DNA of 64,000 nt from Microcoleus sp. FACHB-61. GTDB lineage: Bacteria > Cyanobacteriota > Cyanobacteriia > Cyanobacteriales > Microcoleaceae. The stretch spans positions 62,001 through 126,000 of the forward strand of contig JACJNY010000076.1 in assembly GCA_014695295.1 (NCBI GenBank). Reading direction: 5' to 3'. The notes under the pieces are model-generated. The model was not told the origin of the DNA. It ran no database searches and saw only the letters and a list, made by a program, of their open reading frames with translations. Both the position numbers and the translations under genes were made by a program. Of this stretch, positions 24,340-31,976 are shown piece by piece. Position 1 is the stretch's first letter, and every line of letters begins with the position of its first letter.

Positions 24340-26133
24340 TCACAAATGTTTACTCACCCAGACGTTTATTTTTTCGAGGTAGGGGCGAGCGCTCTCAACC
24401 AATGCGACTGCTTGAGGCTGTGACTCTGTTTCTACGCCTACTTCCGTCCGCTTCAAAACCAGCAGCGTAATATCATCAAATACTTTTTGATTGCCGATAT
24501 GTCGCCGCACATCGTCAATCACCGCTTGCTTAATTTCTTGTGCAGACAAATGCCAGTTTTGGCTAATGACTTCACACATCGCCTCAACGCCATATTGTTT
24601 TTTCTTAATGTCTTTTGCTTCGGGAATACCATCGGTATATAGCACTATACCATCTCCTAGCTGTAGCTCAATTGAAATGTGGCTGATGAACTCAGCAATG
24701 TCATCGTCAAGAGCAATGGGAAAACCTAAATCCATCGTGTCGATACGTTCAACTTGTCCATTGTTTCGCACAATAATTGTTTCTTCATGCTGACCGCTAA
24801 TGCTGACCCGTCCTTGGGAGTAATTTAAAATCGCTAGGGTGAGGCTTTTGTGAGATTTCATGCGCTGCACGTTTTTGTAAAGGGTGCGGTTGAGCGCATC
24901 TAAGAACCGAACCGGATCAGTTTCGCGGATTTCCTTGAGGGTGCGAACGGCGGTTTGCGCCATCAGCATCAAGATACCGCTTTCAAGTCCATGTCCAGTG
25001 ACATCGCCGATGCCCAGAGTGACAATGCCATCGGTGTTTAAGACATCATAGTAGTCGCCGCCGACTTCATCGGCAGCATCCATATATCCGGCAATATCGA
25101 GTCCGTCGATTTCCAGTTCATCAGCATTGGGCAGAATCATTTGCTGCATTTGACGCACGATATCCAATTCCGCACCCATGCGAAGATTGTCTTCTTGGAG
25201 TCTCTCGTTGAGGGTATCTAACTTTTGCGCGGATTCCGCCAGTTGCTCTATGGCTTGTTCGAGTCGATCGGATTGTACCAAGATCGATTTATCAAAAACA
25301 TCAAGCAACTGCCTCAAAGTCGCTACCTGGGATTTAAGCTGCGCTATCTCCTGCTCAGTGTTTTTTGTGAATATTTGCTTAGAGGCTGTAGCAGATCCAT
25401 CTTTTTTTTGAGCGAAGACAGATCCTCGATCGAAGGGCAGCAGTGCTGTCTTTACGTTAAGCGCCAGAGTGCTGAACATCTGAACCGTGCTAATAGGAAT
25501 CTGGACTTTCAAGAACATGATAATTGCAAACATATTGCCTGAAGGTAATAGACCACCAAACCCCAACACAGACTTGATTCCGAAGGGAATCACAAAGGAG
25601 TCCTGGGCGGGGATATAGGGACTGCCAATCGCTTCAGGTACATAGAAGACGTTGTATTTCCTCTGCTCGATTTCTACCAAAAGATTCGGGTCAGGGTTGA
25701 TAACTGTTTTTATATCTAAGCCGAGCTGTGTGATGAGTTGTGAGATCATCGGCATCTGAGCGACTACAGATTCGCTTGCCAGCGGAATAGCCTTATGTGC
25801 GACGGATGTGTGTCTTGAGTTCCATTCCGTTTGTTCTCCTACCGTTGCCAGTGGAATCATGCACTTCATGGTAGGCCAAGGGGGATAGTCGCCCAACATA
25901 CTACGGGCATACTCGGCAAGTTCGACTTCTAAGTCTTCATAAGGGTGAGTTTTGAACAAACGGACTAGGGCGCAGGATTTTTCACCAGTTGGTTTAGTAC
26001 AGAAATTTTCGTAAAAATACCTAACAATTTTGTTACTCGCCTCTTCCATACTTTCAACCCCCAAGCCGAACTGGCGTAAAGCCAACCCGCATTCCACCAT
26101 GTCCCTTAAAGTGAATCTCGTCAAGTCGTACAT
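24340..26133 (-). CDS. SpoIIE-type PP2C phosphatase with GAF-like N-terminal domain
   Basis: 597 residues. Residues ~10-215 look like a GAF/sensory region, followed by a coiled coil (~260-345). The C-terminal PP2C domain (~355-575) has the metal-binding motifs: DEVGGDYYDVL, GIGDVTGHGLESGILM and VLYTDGIPEA. Its likely substrate is the phosphorylated STAS protein of the same cluster. From about codon 306 to the end the DNA is almost identical to the phosphatase at 26804, indicating recent duplication or gene conversion. The start overlaps the MHYT gene by 80 bp. Confidence 0.93.
   Translation of the reverse strand: MYDLTRFTLRDMVECGLALRQFGLGVESMEEASNKIVRYFYENFCTKPTGEKSCALVRLFKTHPYEDLEVELAEYARSMLGDYPPWPTMKCMIPLATVGEQTEWNSRHTSVAHKAIPLASESVVAQMPMISQLITQLGLDIKTVINPDPNLLVEIEQRKYNVFYVPEAIGSPYIPAQDSFVIPFGIKSVLGFGGLLPSGNMFAIIMFLKVQIPISTVQMFSTLALNVKTALLPFDRGSVFAQKKDGSATASKQIFTKNTEQEIAQLKSQVATLRQLLDVFDKSILVQSDRLEQAIEQLAESAQKLDTLNERLQEDNLRMGAELDIVRQMQQMILPNADELEIDGLDIAGYMDAADEVGGDYYDVLNTDGIVTLGIGDVTGHGLESGILMLMAQTAVRTLKEIRETDPVRFLDALNRTLYKNVQRMKSHKSLTLAILNYSQGRVSISGQHEETIIVRNNGQVERIDTMDLGFPIALDDDIAEFISHISIELQLGDGIVLYTDGIPEAKDIKKKQYGVEAMCEVISQNWHLSAQEIKQAVIDDVRRHIGNQKVFDDITLLVLKRTEVGVETESQPQAVALVESARPYLEKINVWVSKHL
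24364..25217. repeat. Copy 1 of an ~854-bp nearly identical direct repeat
   Basis: This segment matches 26774-27627 (offset 2410) over the SpoIIE catalytic region and the preceding coiled-coil end, with only scattered substitutions. Sequences outside diverge abruptly at both ends. The pattern fits a recent segmental duplication or gene conversion of the phosphatase domain. Confidence 0.92.
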
Positions 26134-26608
26134 CGGACTTCCTTATAGATTTGGAAATAACGGCAACTAAGAAAAACAGTGCCACAATCCAGTAATTATG
26201 GTGCATTGCGACAGGTACTCGCATCGCCGCCATGTCAATATAAAGCATACTTCCAATGCCAGAACCCATGAGAATACCGGGGATTAACAATGAGAACCTG
26301 TGTACAAAACCTCGATGCAAGCTGTAGAAGGCGATACCAGATGCAATGACTGCGGCAAGCCAAGAGACAATCACAATGGGTAAATCGTCGGCGATCGCTA
26401 CTGGCAGGTGATAAGCCAGCATTCCTATAAAGTGCATTGCCCAGATGCCCGTTCCCATTGTCAAGGAACCACAAATTAACCAACCTAAGCGAATATTTCC
26501 ACCGCTTTTTGGAGTCATTATCTCAGTTAATTCTAAGGTGATATAGGAGGCAAGAATGGCAATAATGATGAAAAAGATGACGAGAATAAAATCGTAGTGA
26601 ACAACCAT
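26054..26608 (-). CDS. MHYT-domain membrane sensor, probably truncated
   Basis: 184 residues with about five membrane helices. The MHYT motifs are present: MGTGIWAMHFIGMLAYHLP, a GSMLYIDMAAM segment and MHHNYW. MHYT domains are thought to sense gases or light via copper-ligating Met/His, and are normally followed by signalling domains. Here the reading frame ends about 25 residues after the last helix, overlapping the start of the phosphatase gene by 80 bp in another frame. The last residues (RKSDVRLDEIHFKGHGGMRVGF) look unrelated to MHYT. An original output domain was probably lost in the rearrangement. Confidence 0.85.
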   Translation of the reverse strand: MVVHYDFILVIFFIIIAILASYITLELTEIMTPKSGGNIRLGWLICGSLTMGTGIWAMHFIGMLAYHLPVAIADDLPIVIVSWLAAVIASGIAFYSLHRGFVHRFSLLIPGILMGSGIGSMLYIDMAAMRVPVAMHHNYWIVALFFLVAVISKSIRKSDVRLDEIHFKGHGGMRVGFTPVRLGG

Positions 26609-26631
26609 TAATAGATTAGTATCATAAAAAT

Positions 26632-26766
26632 TTAGACTGTGACTATGGGTTGGAAGTTCGCTTGAGATTTAGCCTCTATCGTGGTACTGCATTTGAGATA
26701 TCGCACCACCTCTTCATAAATTTGACTGCTAAGGCGATCGCCCCGCCGACCATTTTCCCGTTTCAT
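26632..26766 (-). pseudogene. Fragment: duplicated C-terminus of an MscS channel gene
   Basis: Read on the minus strand, these bases encode NGRRGDRLSSQIYEEVVRYLK and a tail ending in VTV and a stop. This matches the end of the MscS protein at 19909-21555 (NGRRGDRVSSQIYEEVVRYLK ... VVKV). The DNA matches 19905-20047 in the plus-strand words CTTGAGATT, TTGAGATATCGCACCACCTCTT and CGATCGCCCCGCCGACCATTTT. The rest of the gene is missing. It marks a junction left by the duplication that also copied the SpoIIE domain. Confidence 0.9.
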
Positions 26767-26773
26767 GTCATAA

Positions 26774-27627
26774 GTTTATTTTTTCGAGGTATTGGCGATC
26801 GCTCTAAACCAATGCGGCTGCTTGAGGCTGTGACTCTGTTTCTACGCCTAATTCCGTCCGCTTCAAAACCAGCAGCGTAATATCATCAAATACTTTTTGA
26901 TTGCCGATATGTCGCCGCACATCGTCAATCACCGCTTGCTTAATTTCTTGTGCAGACAAATGCCAGTTTTGGCTAATGACTTCACACATCGCCTCAACGC
27001 CATATTGTTTTTTCTTAATGTCTTTTGCTTCGGGAATACCATCGGTATATAGCACTATACCATCTCCTAGCTGTAGCTCAATTGAAATGTGGCTGATGAA
27101 CTCAGCAATGTCATCGTCAAGAGCAATGGGAAAACCTAAATCCATCGTGTCGATACGTTCAACTTGTCCATTGTTTCGCACAATAATTGTTTCTTCATGC
27201 TGACCGCTAATGCTGACCCGTCCTTGGAAGTAATTTAAAATCGCTAGGGTGAGGCTTTTCTCAGATTTCATGCGCTGCACGTTTTTGTAAAGGGTGCGGT
27301 TGAGCGCATCTAAGAACCGAACTGGATCAGTTTCGCGGATTTCCTTGAGGGTGCGAACGGCGGTTTGCGCCATCAGCATCAAGATACCGCTTTCAAGTCC
27401 ATGTCCAGTGACATCACCGATGCCAAGAGTGACAACGCCATCGGTGTTTAAGACATCATAGTAGTCGCCCCCGACTTCATCGGCAGCCTCCATGTATGCG
27501 GCAATATCGAGTCCTTCAATTTTCAGTTCCTCAGCATTTGGCAGAATCATTTGCTGCATTTGACGCACGATATCCAATTCCGCACCCATGCGGAGATTGT
27601 CTTCCTTGAGTCTCTCGTTGAGGGCAA
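26774..27627. repeat. Copy 2 of the ~854-bp SpoIIE-domain direct repeat
   Basis: Partner of 24364-25217. A GAG-to-TAG change in this copy ends the phosphatase at 26804, so about 16 C-terminal residues seen in copy 1 (YLEKINVWVSKHL) are no longer translated. The downstream MscS-tail fragment begins within 10 bp of the repeat edge. Confidence 0.92.
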
Positions 27628-28951
27628 TGATTTCGTCGTTGGCACTTGCTAGTTCTGCCGTGCGTTCTTTGACTTTATCCTCGAGTGTTTCAAACAATTC
27701 CTTCAGTTGCCCTGCCATGCTGTTGAAGGAGTTTCCCAACTTATCAAGTTCAACGAGGCGACTGTGTTTAACGTGTTGCTCCAGGTTGCCATCTGCCATG
27801 TCTTCTGAGGCTTGGGTAATCCGCTCAATGGGGCGGGTAATCCAACGAGCGGTGAGAATACCGATCAGGAGCGCCATCATCAACGCTACCAGACACAACC
27901 CTATTGTGCTACGAGTATTAGCATTGATTTGACCCATGAAGTCGGATTCTGGAACTACAGTCACGATTAGCCAGTTCAACCCAAACTGGTCTTGCCAAGG
28001 ATGAACAAGAACAAAGTGAAGTTGTCCTTGAATTTGAAAGCTCAACGTTTGTCTTTCTCTAATTCGCTGAAAATTACTAAACCGATTTTTTATAATTTGA
28101 GCAGTCCTTTGAATTAACGGGTCATTAATGTCTAAGGCATTAAACCGTTGGGTCTTACCATTTACTTTGGCAAAAGAGGGTTGAGAACTAGAATTGGCGA
28201 TTAACTGGCCATCTCGTTCCATGACAAAGACTCGCCCTGATGAGCTAACGTTTAACCCGCGCAAAAAGTTCGTAATATTTGATAGTTGTAAATCAACCCC
28301 AATCACGCCACGTAATTTGCCGTTTTTTGCATAAAAGGGACGCACTGCCTCTACAGCAAGGAAGTTGATTGGGTCAAGAGAGTACACCGAAGTCCAGGTT
28401 GGTTTACCTGCTTTAGCCGCCTGAATAAACCATGCGGGTGCCACCTGGTCAGGTGCCACTTTCTTGGCATTAATCCGTCGGAGCACTTTACCCCGATCGC
28501 CCTGCTTGTTCACGGCATAGGTAGCTAAATCTCCGTTTGTTCTTGCAGAGACTTCCTCAATGATGACTCCTTCCCCTGGAATGTATTTGCCAGCCCCAAT
28601 AAAGCGTCCATCTACTAACCCATATGAGATATATCCAACATTATTAAAGGCTTGCACCTGCTTCCAAAAATAACGTCCAACCCGGTCAAAGTTTTCTATA
28701 TTGAGTAATCCTGTCTCGATTGCATCAATATTGATCTGATTAATTTGATGAGGTATGGAAAGATAGTCATTTAGTTGCTGATCTGTTCGGTTGCTCACCT
28801 CAGTCATCAACTGGTTGGCCAGATCAGTTACGGCTTGTTGTCCGTTGCACAATGAAAGATAGCCGACTAATCCAACTGCTGCAACAATTTGCAGGATAAA
28901 GGGTACTATGAGGGCAGTGTGGAGGCGGAATTTAAGGGCTCTGTTATTCAT
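26804..28951 (-). CDS. Membrane SpoIIE phosphatase with extracytoplasmic dCache sensor and HAMP domain
   Basis: 715 residues. A membrane helix at ~13-33 is followed by a periplasmic dCache-like domain (~35-335; FYAKNGKLRGVIGVDLQLSNI and VFVMERDGQLIANS) and a second helix (~345-365). A HAMP domain and coiled coil precede the PP2C/SpoIIE domain (~490-700) with DEVGGDYYDVL, GIGDVTGHGLESGI and VLYTDGIPEA. This is a one-component transmembrane phosphatase switch. It shares its catalytic half with the neighbour at 24340 but has a different sensor. Target not known; the STAS protein at 23282 is a candidate. Confidence 0.93.
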   Translation of the reverse strand: MNNRALKFRLHTALIVPFILQIVAAVGLVGYLSLCNGQQAVTDLANQLMTEVSNRTDQQLNDYLSIPHQINQINIDAIETGLLNIENFDRVGRYFWKQVQAFNNVGYISYGLVDGRFIGAGKYIPGEGVIIEEVSARTNGDLATYAVNKQGDRGKVLRRINAKKVAPDQVAPAWFIQAAKAGKPTWTSVYSLDPINFLAVEAVRPFYAKNGKLRGVIGVDLQLSNITNFLRGLNVSSSGRVFVMERDGQLIANSSSQPSFAKVNGKTQRFNALDINDPLIQRTAQIIKNRFSNFQRIRERQTLSFQIQGQLHFVLVHPWQDQFGLNWLIVTVVPESDFMGQINANTRSTIGLCLVALMMALLIGILTARWITRPIERITQASEDMADGNLEQHVKHSRLVELDKLGNSFNSMAGQLKELFETLEDKVKERTAELASANDEIIALNERLKEDNLRMGAELDIVRQMQQMILPNAEELKIEGLDIAAYMEAADEVGGDYYDVLNTDGVVTLGIGDVTGHGLESGILMLMAQTAVRTLKEIRETDPVRFLDALNRTLYKNVQRMKSEKSLTLAILNYFQGRVSISGQHEETIIVRNNGQVERIDTMDLGFPIALDDDIAEFISHISIELQLGDGIVLYTDGIPEAKDIKKKQYGVEAMCEVISQNWHLSAQEIKQAVIDDVRRHIGNQKVFDDITLLVLKRTELGVETESQPQAAALV

Positions 28952-29042
28952 AAAAGATTTGGCGGGGATAGCGGTTAACTAAGAATAATTCACCCTTTCA
29001 GTATCGCTTCCAGTTGTTGTGCCCTTATTAGGAGTTTCTACT

Positions 29043-29078
29043 TATTGCTTCACAACCCGCAGTGTAATATCATCACTG
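29043..29078 (-). pseudogene. Short remnant of a SpoIIE gene 3' end
   Basis: On the minus strand TGATGATATTACACTGC encodes DDITL, followed by RVVKQ and a stop. It aligns with the DDITLLVLKR end of both intact phosphatases (about 26 of 29 bases). The match is short but lies right next to the intact copies, so chance is unlikely. It marks an older member of the same array. Confidence 0.55.
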
Positions 29079-29104
29079 GCTTAGCGGAGCTAAAACTGCG
29101 TTTT

Positions 29105-29450
29105 AAGCCCAAACAAAGCCTAAACTGGCTTTATATGAAGCTGTAGATGTCCCTGTTTTCTTGCTCCCAGCAGATTTGTGGGATTCGCTCTCAGCAGTTT
29201 ACACACAATTTGCCATGTACTATACAACTTTTTAGCCCCTATATGAAAAAGTTTTCCCTCCCAAGCGAAACCAATCTGTCGGGAGAGATCCGGGCAAAAC
29301 TTCTGATATAGAAAGATTCAATAACACCCTGATGCCAATGAGATATCGCTATTGTAATAAAAACTCGGTCATTTTATAAAAAGCTTTTCAATCAGGTGGG
29401 AGCTATCTGGTATTTGATCCATCATTACAATGCTTCTTTACGCCTAAAAG
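29105..29450 (+). pseudogene. Decayed IS1-family transposase
   Basis: In frame, 29176 onward reads LWDSLSAVYTQFAMYYTTF, stop, PLYEKVFPPKRNQSVGRDPG, then KTSDIERFNNTL. A different frame at ~29396 gives VGAIWYLIHHYNASLRL. These are the successive C-terminal motifs of IS1-type transposases (FWxxYxxVFPPKRHQSVGKETGKTSYIERFNNTL ... HIGAIWYFIHHYNASL). A TAG replaces the Trp codon and at least one frameshift is present, so it is inactive. The 5' part and terminal repeats were not found. Confidence 0.85.
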
Positions 29451-29545
29451 TGTTGAAAGTTTTCCTTTATATGTAAAATAATCTATAAATTTAAGTTTTG
29501 TAACGGAAGTTTTCTTGGCATCTTCAGCTAATTCACTCCGAACAA

Positions 29546-29690
29546 ATGTCTAGTTTAGCACAGTTAGTCGCTGGAATCGCTCACGAAATCAACAACCCAG
29601 TCAGTTTAATTTATGGTAAAATAGTTCAGGTTAATCAATATGTTTGAGATTTATTCAACGTGATTGAAATTTACCAGAAATACTGTTACC
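29546..29690 (+). pseudogene. Histidine-kinase HisKA remnant
   Basis: The ATG at 29546 opens [20 protein letters not shown] and then [13 protein letters not shown] before a stop. This is the HisKA phospho-acceptor helix of cyanobacterial hybrid kinases ([17 protein letters not shown]). The sequence after the stop (DLFNVIEIYQKY) continues the family pattern. No sensor or ATPase domain remains. Confidence 0.85.
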
Positions 29691-29892
29691 AGAAATACTG
29701 TCGGAAATTTGCAGCAGAAATCCCATAAAATGTAAAATATATTGCTCTGCATTATATCAAAAAAACATAAAAAGCGTAAATTTTGTTGAGCAGATAGCAG
29801 GTCTAAAAGCGTTTATCTAGTTTCAATAAATAATATTATTTATGTAGGGGCTAATTTCAGATAGCCCCTACATCATCTTTTATCGCACTGGC

Positions 29893-30465
29893 TTATTTTT
29901 GCAGCGGATTGAGTTTGGTAACCGAGCTTTCCTTGGCATCTTCAGCGCTATCTTTCACGAAACCAGAAGCATCCTTAAAAGCGGCGCCTACTCTCTCTAA
30001 AATATTGGCATCGGGATCGCTGCGATCGAATACGGGTTGAGCCTTAGCCGGCTGTCCGTCTGGGGCTTCTAACAGAGATCTATCTCCGCCGAGTTCGGGG
30101 TCGAACTTGTCAGTTTCCATCGGTGCGGAACCCGGATAAAGCAGCCTTGAGGAATTAGATTCAGCGGTAGTCGCAGCCAGCAGACGATCGCCCAATATCG
30201 ACAAATCAGCCCGATTTTTTTCTGCTTTAGCAGGCGATTGATTGACTTTAGGGTCAGTTGACATTTGATAATTCGTGTATCCATCTCCACCGGCCTTGTG
30301 GGGGTTATTCATTCCTCCCATTTGAACGGAAGGATTCTCAGGCCGAGCACCTCGAACATCGCCGGCATTGCAAGCGGTGCTGGTAAACACCAGCAAACCT
30401 GCCATCAATACAGTCAAAAATTGACCGATACGCAGTCTTTTAAAAAAAGCAGTTACTGTGTTCAC
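29893..30465 (-). CDS. Hypothetical lipoprotein
   Basis: 190 residues from a GTG start. The signal MNTVTAFFKRLRIGQFLTVLMAGLLVF ends at FTSTAC, a lipobox near residue 32, so membrane anchoring is expected. The mature part is polar, disordered-looking and rich in Pro, Asn and Asp (ARPENPSVQMGGMNNPHKAGGDGYTNY). A C-terminal amphipathic stretch (VGAAFKDASGFVKDSAEDAKES) resembles late-embryogenesis/apolipoprotein-like repeats. It is probably a member of a cyanobacterial DUF family (DUF6658 is my low-confidence guess). Function unknown. No operon partner is apparent. Confidence 0.8.
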   Translation of the reverse strand: MNTVTAFFKRLRIGQFLTVLMAGLLVFTSTACNAGDVRGARPENPSVQMGGMNNPHKAGGDGYTNYQMSTDPKVNQSPAKAEKNRADLSILGDRLLAATTAESNSSRLLYPGSAPMETDKFDPELGGDRSLLEAPDGQPAKAQPVFDRSDPDANILERVGAAFKDASGFVKDSAEDAKESSVTKLNPLQK

Positions 30466-30644
30466 AAAGTTTTTCCAATTTTTTACTACTACTTGTCAAG
30501 AGTAAAAATAAACTCCCCATGCCTGCCTCTAACGGCGGTAATATTTTGCCACGGATTGCTATCTATTTTTTTATAACTTTAGAGGGATTTAAAAAGTGCG
30601 ATCGCGTTCGATTGATTATTTTTGGTAGAACTTACGTGCGGGTA

Positions 30645-30678
30645 TCTAGAAACCCGGTTTTTTTACCGGGTTTCTAGA
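30645..30678. repeat. Perfect hairpin TCTAGAAACCCGGT / ACCGGGTTTCTAGA
   Basis: Fourteen-bp arms (30645-30658 and 30665-30678) flank six Ts. Outer arms AACTTAC (30629-30635) and GTAAGTT (30679-30685) extend the dyad. AAACCCGGTTT words recur elsewhere (36131 and, degenerate, 8961), so this is a dispersed repeat family rather than a gene-specific terminator. Confidence 0.7.
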
Positions 30679-30831
30679 GTAAGTTTGCTTGAGACACTCA
30701 TACCCGACAACAAAAGGGCGCAGGTAGTTTCAAAGCATAGTCTTCGGGTGCCTCAGTTCCAATAATTGCTCGATGTCAAAAGCTTTTCGGTTTTTGACCC
30801 CGGCCACAAACTGATACTTGCCAACGACTCC

Positions 30832-30917
30832 TGTCGTGGAAATATAAAAATTTTAGACTCTTGTTGGAGATCCCAGATTCATCTGTGGAGTAAATCTCAC
30901 ATCTAAAATCTCAAATC
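30832..30917. repeat. Second copy of the 1501-1590 dispersed repeat
   Basis: Shares TGTCGTGGA, AAAATTTTAGAC, CCCAGAT, CTGTGGAGTAAATCTCA and the AAATCTC tail with 1501-1600. It lies just downstream of the DUF2993 gene stop on the minus strand, the same relation as the first copy to its gene. Confidence 0.7.
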
Positions 30918-30959
30918 CGCTGACGCACCCTACTAGCTACTAGCCTCAGAACGCTACTG

Positions 30960-31700
30960 CTAATTTGGGAATTCTTCGACTTTCGCTTCAGCTTGCAAAG
31001 TCAGCAAACCAGCTTCCACATTTAGTTGCTGAATTCGCAGGGACATTCCCTCTAGTTCAAAATTCCGCAAGTTTAATACTTCACCAGCTTTGTCCGCCAC
31101 AGCAGCAGTAAACTCAGGCGAAAATTCCTTGTTTTCGGGATACTCGACATCCTGAAGAGAAACTGCCCAACCGCCTGCTTCGAGCTGAGGTTTTGCTGTA
31201 AAATAAATCTTTTCAGTTGAGGCAGTTTCCCGCACCAATACCTCAGCATTTACAGTGATTTTTCCGGTTGGCAGCAACTGGCACTCCATAGTTTGAACGT
31301 CTAGTGTCAGCAGTTTGCCGTCAACAGTAACTTTTAAGTTTTTCAGTTTGCGACTGATGTATTCGGAATTAAAAGCGCGGTTGAGATCGCTTTCGGTTAA
31401 AACTACGCGTGCCGCACCCAAGGCAGGGCCGTTCAGTTCAATTTTGCCAAACATAGCCGTCAGGGGATTGACAGCAATATCCTTGATGTGGATTTGCAAA
31501 TCTTCCACGCGCAAATCTTGTTGCATTACCAACCCTTTGCCCTCAACCGCAACGGCCTCTACCGATCCCTGGGCTAGCTGGATGGGATCGGTGTTGACTG
31601 TGACAGACAAAGTTTCGGATTCGTCTAATTTGCTAGCAATAGCAATCTCGGCCACTTTGTCGATCGCCTGTTCCCCTAAACTCCTATTTTCTTGAAGCAC
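30960..31700 (-). CDS. DUF2993 protein
   Basis: 246 residues from a GTG start. It follows the DUF2993 pattern: an N-terminal helix (LGEQAIDKVAEIAIASKLDESETLSV), a beta-rich body with MQQDLRVEDLQIHIKDIAVNP, and the ALGAARVVLTESDLNRAFNSEYI motif (VxLTExDLNRA). DUF2993 members are thought to be lipid-binding tubular-like proteins; LmeA of mycobacteria is a relative. No signal peptide or membrane helix is seen. A related protein is encoded at 34388-35143 on the other strand. Role unknown, possibly membrane-associated. Confidence 0.85.
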   Translation of the reverse strand: MLQENRSLGEQAIDKVAEIAIASKLDESETLSVTVNTDPIQLAQGSVEAVAVEGKGLVMQQDLRVEDLQIHIKDIAVNPLTAMFGKIELNGPALGAARVVLTESDLNRAFNSEYISRKLKNLKVTVDGKLLTLDVQTMECQLLPTGKITVNAEVLVRETASTEKIYFTAKPQLEAGGWAVSLQDVEYPENKEFSPEFTAAVADKAGEVLNLRNFELEGMSLRIQQLNVEAGLLTLQAEAKVEEFPN

Positions 31701-31976
31701 GCTCAGAATTCCTAATAATTATTGTTTCAAAAATAGTAGTTAATACTTAATTGAGTTAGCGTCTTCCTCTCGGCAGGTTTCTCGTCTTAAAAAAACTCAG
31801 CCAAAGACAGAGGGTTTCCACAAAGTTGCTAAAATTAGTAAGCTGCTCTTCGGCGCACTCTACATTGACTCGGTTGCGAAGCGGTGAAAAATCAAAAACT
31901 TGGATTTTTCCCAAAAGTCTTTTCGAGAAGTTCGATCGCCCGCTACAATAAATAACAGCCGGCACCGCTTTTTGCA

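Noticed and set aside
24491-27203. Identical 100-residue plus-strand frames at 24491-24793 and 26901-27203
   Set aside because: They are antisense to the duplicated SpoIIE domain, so identity follows from the DNA repeat and not from a gene.
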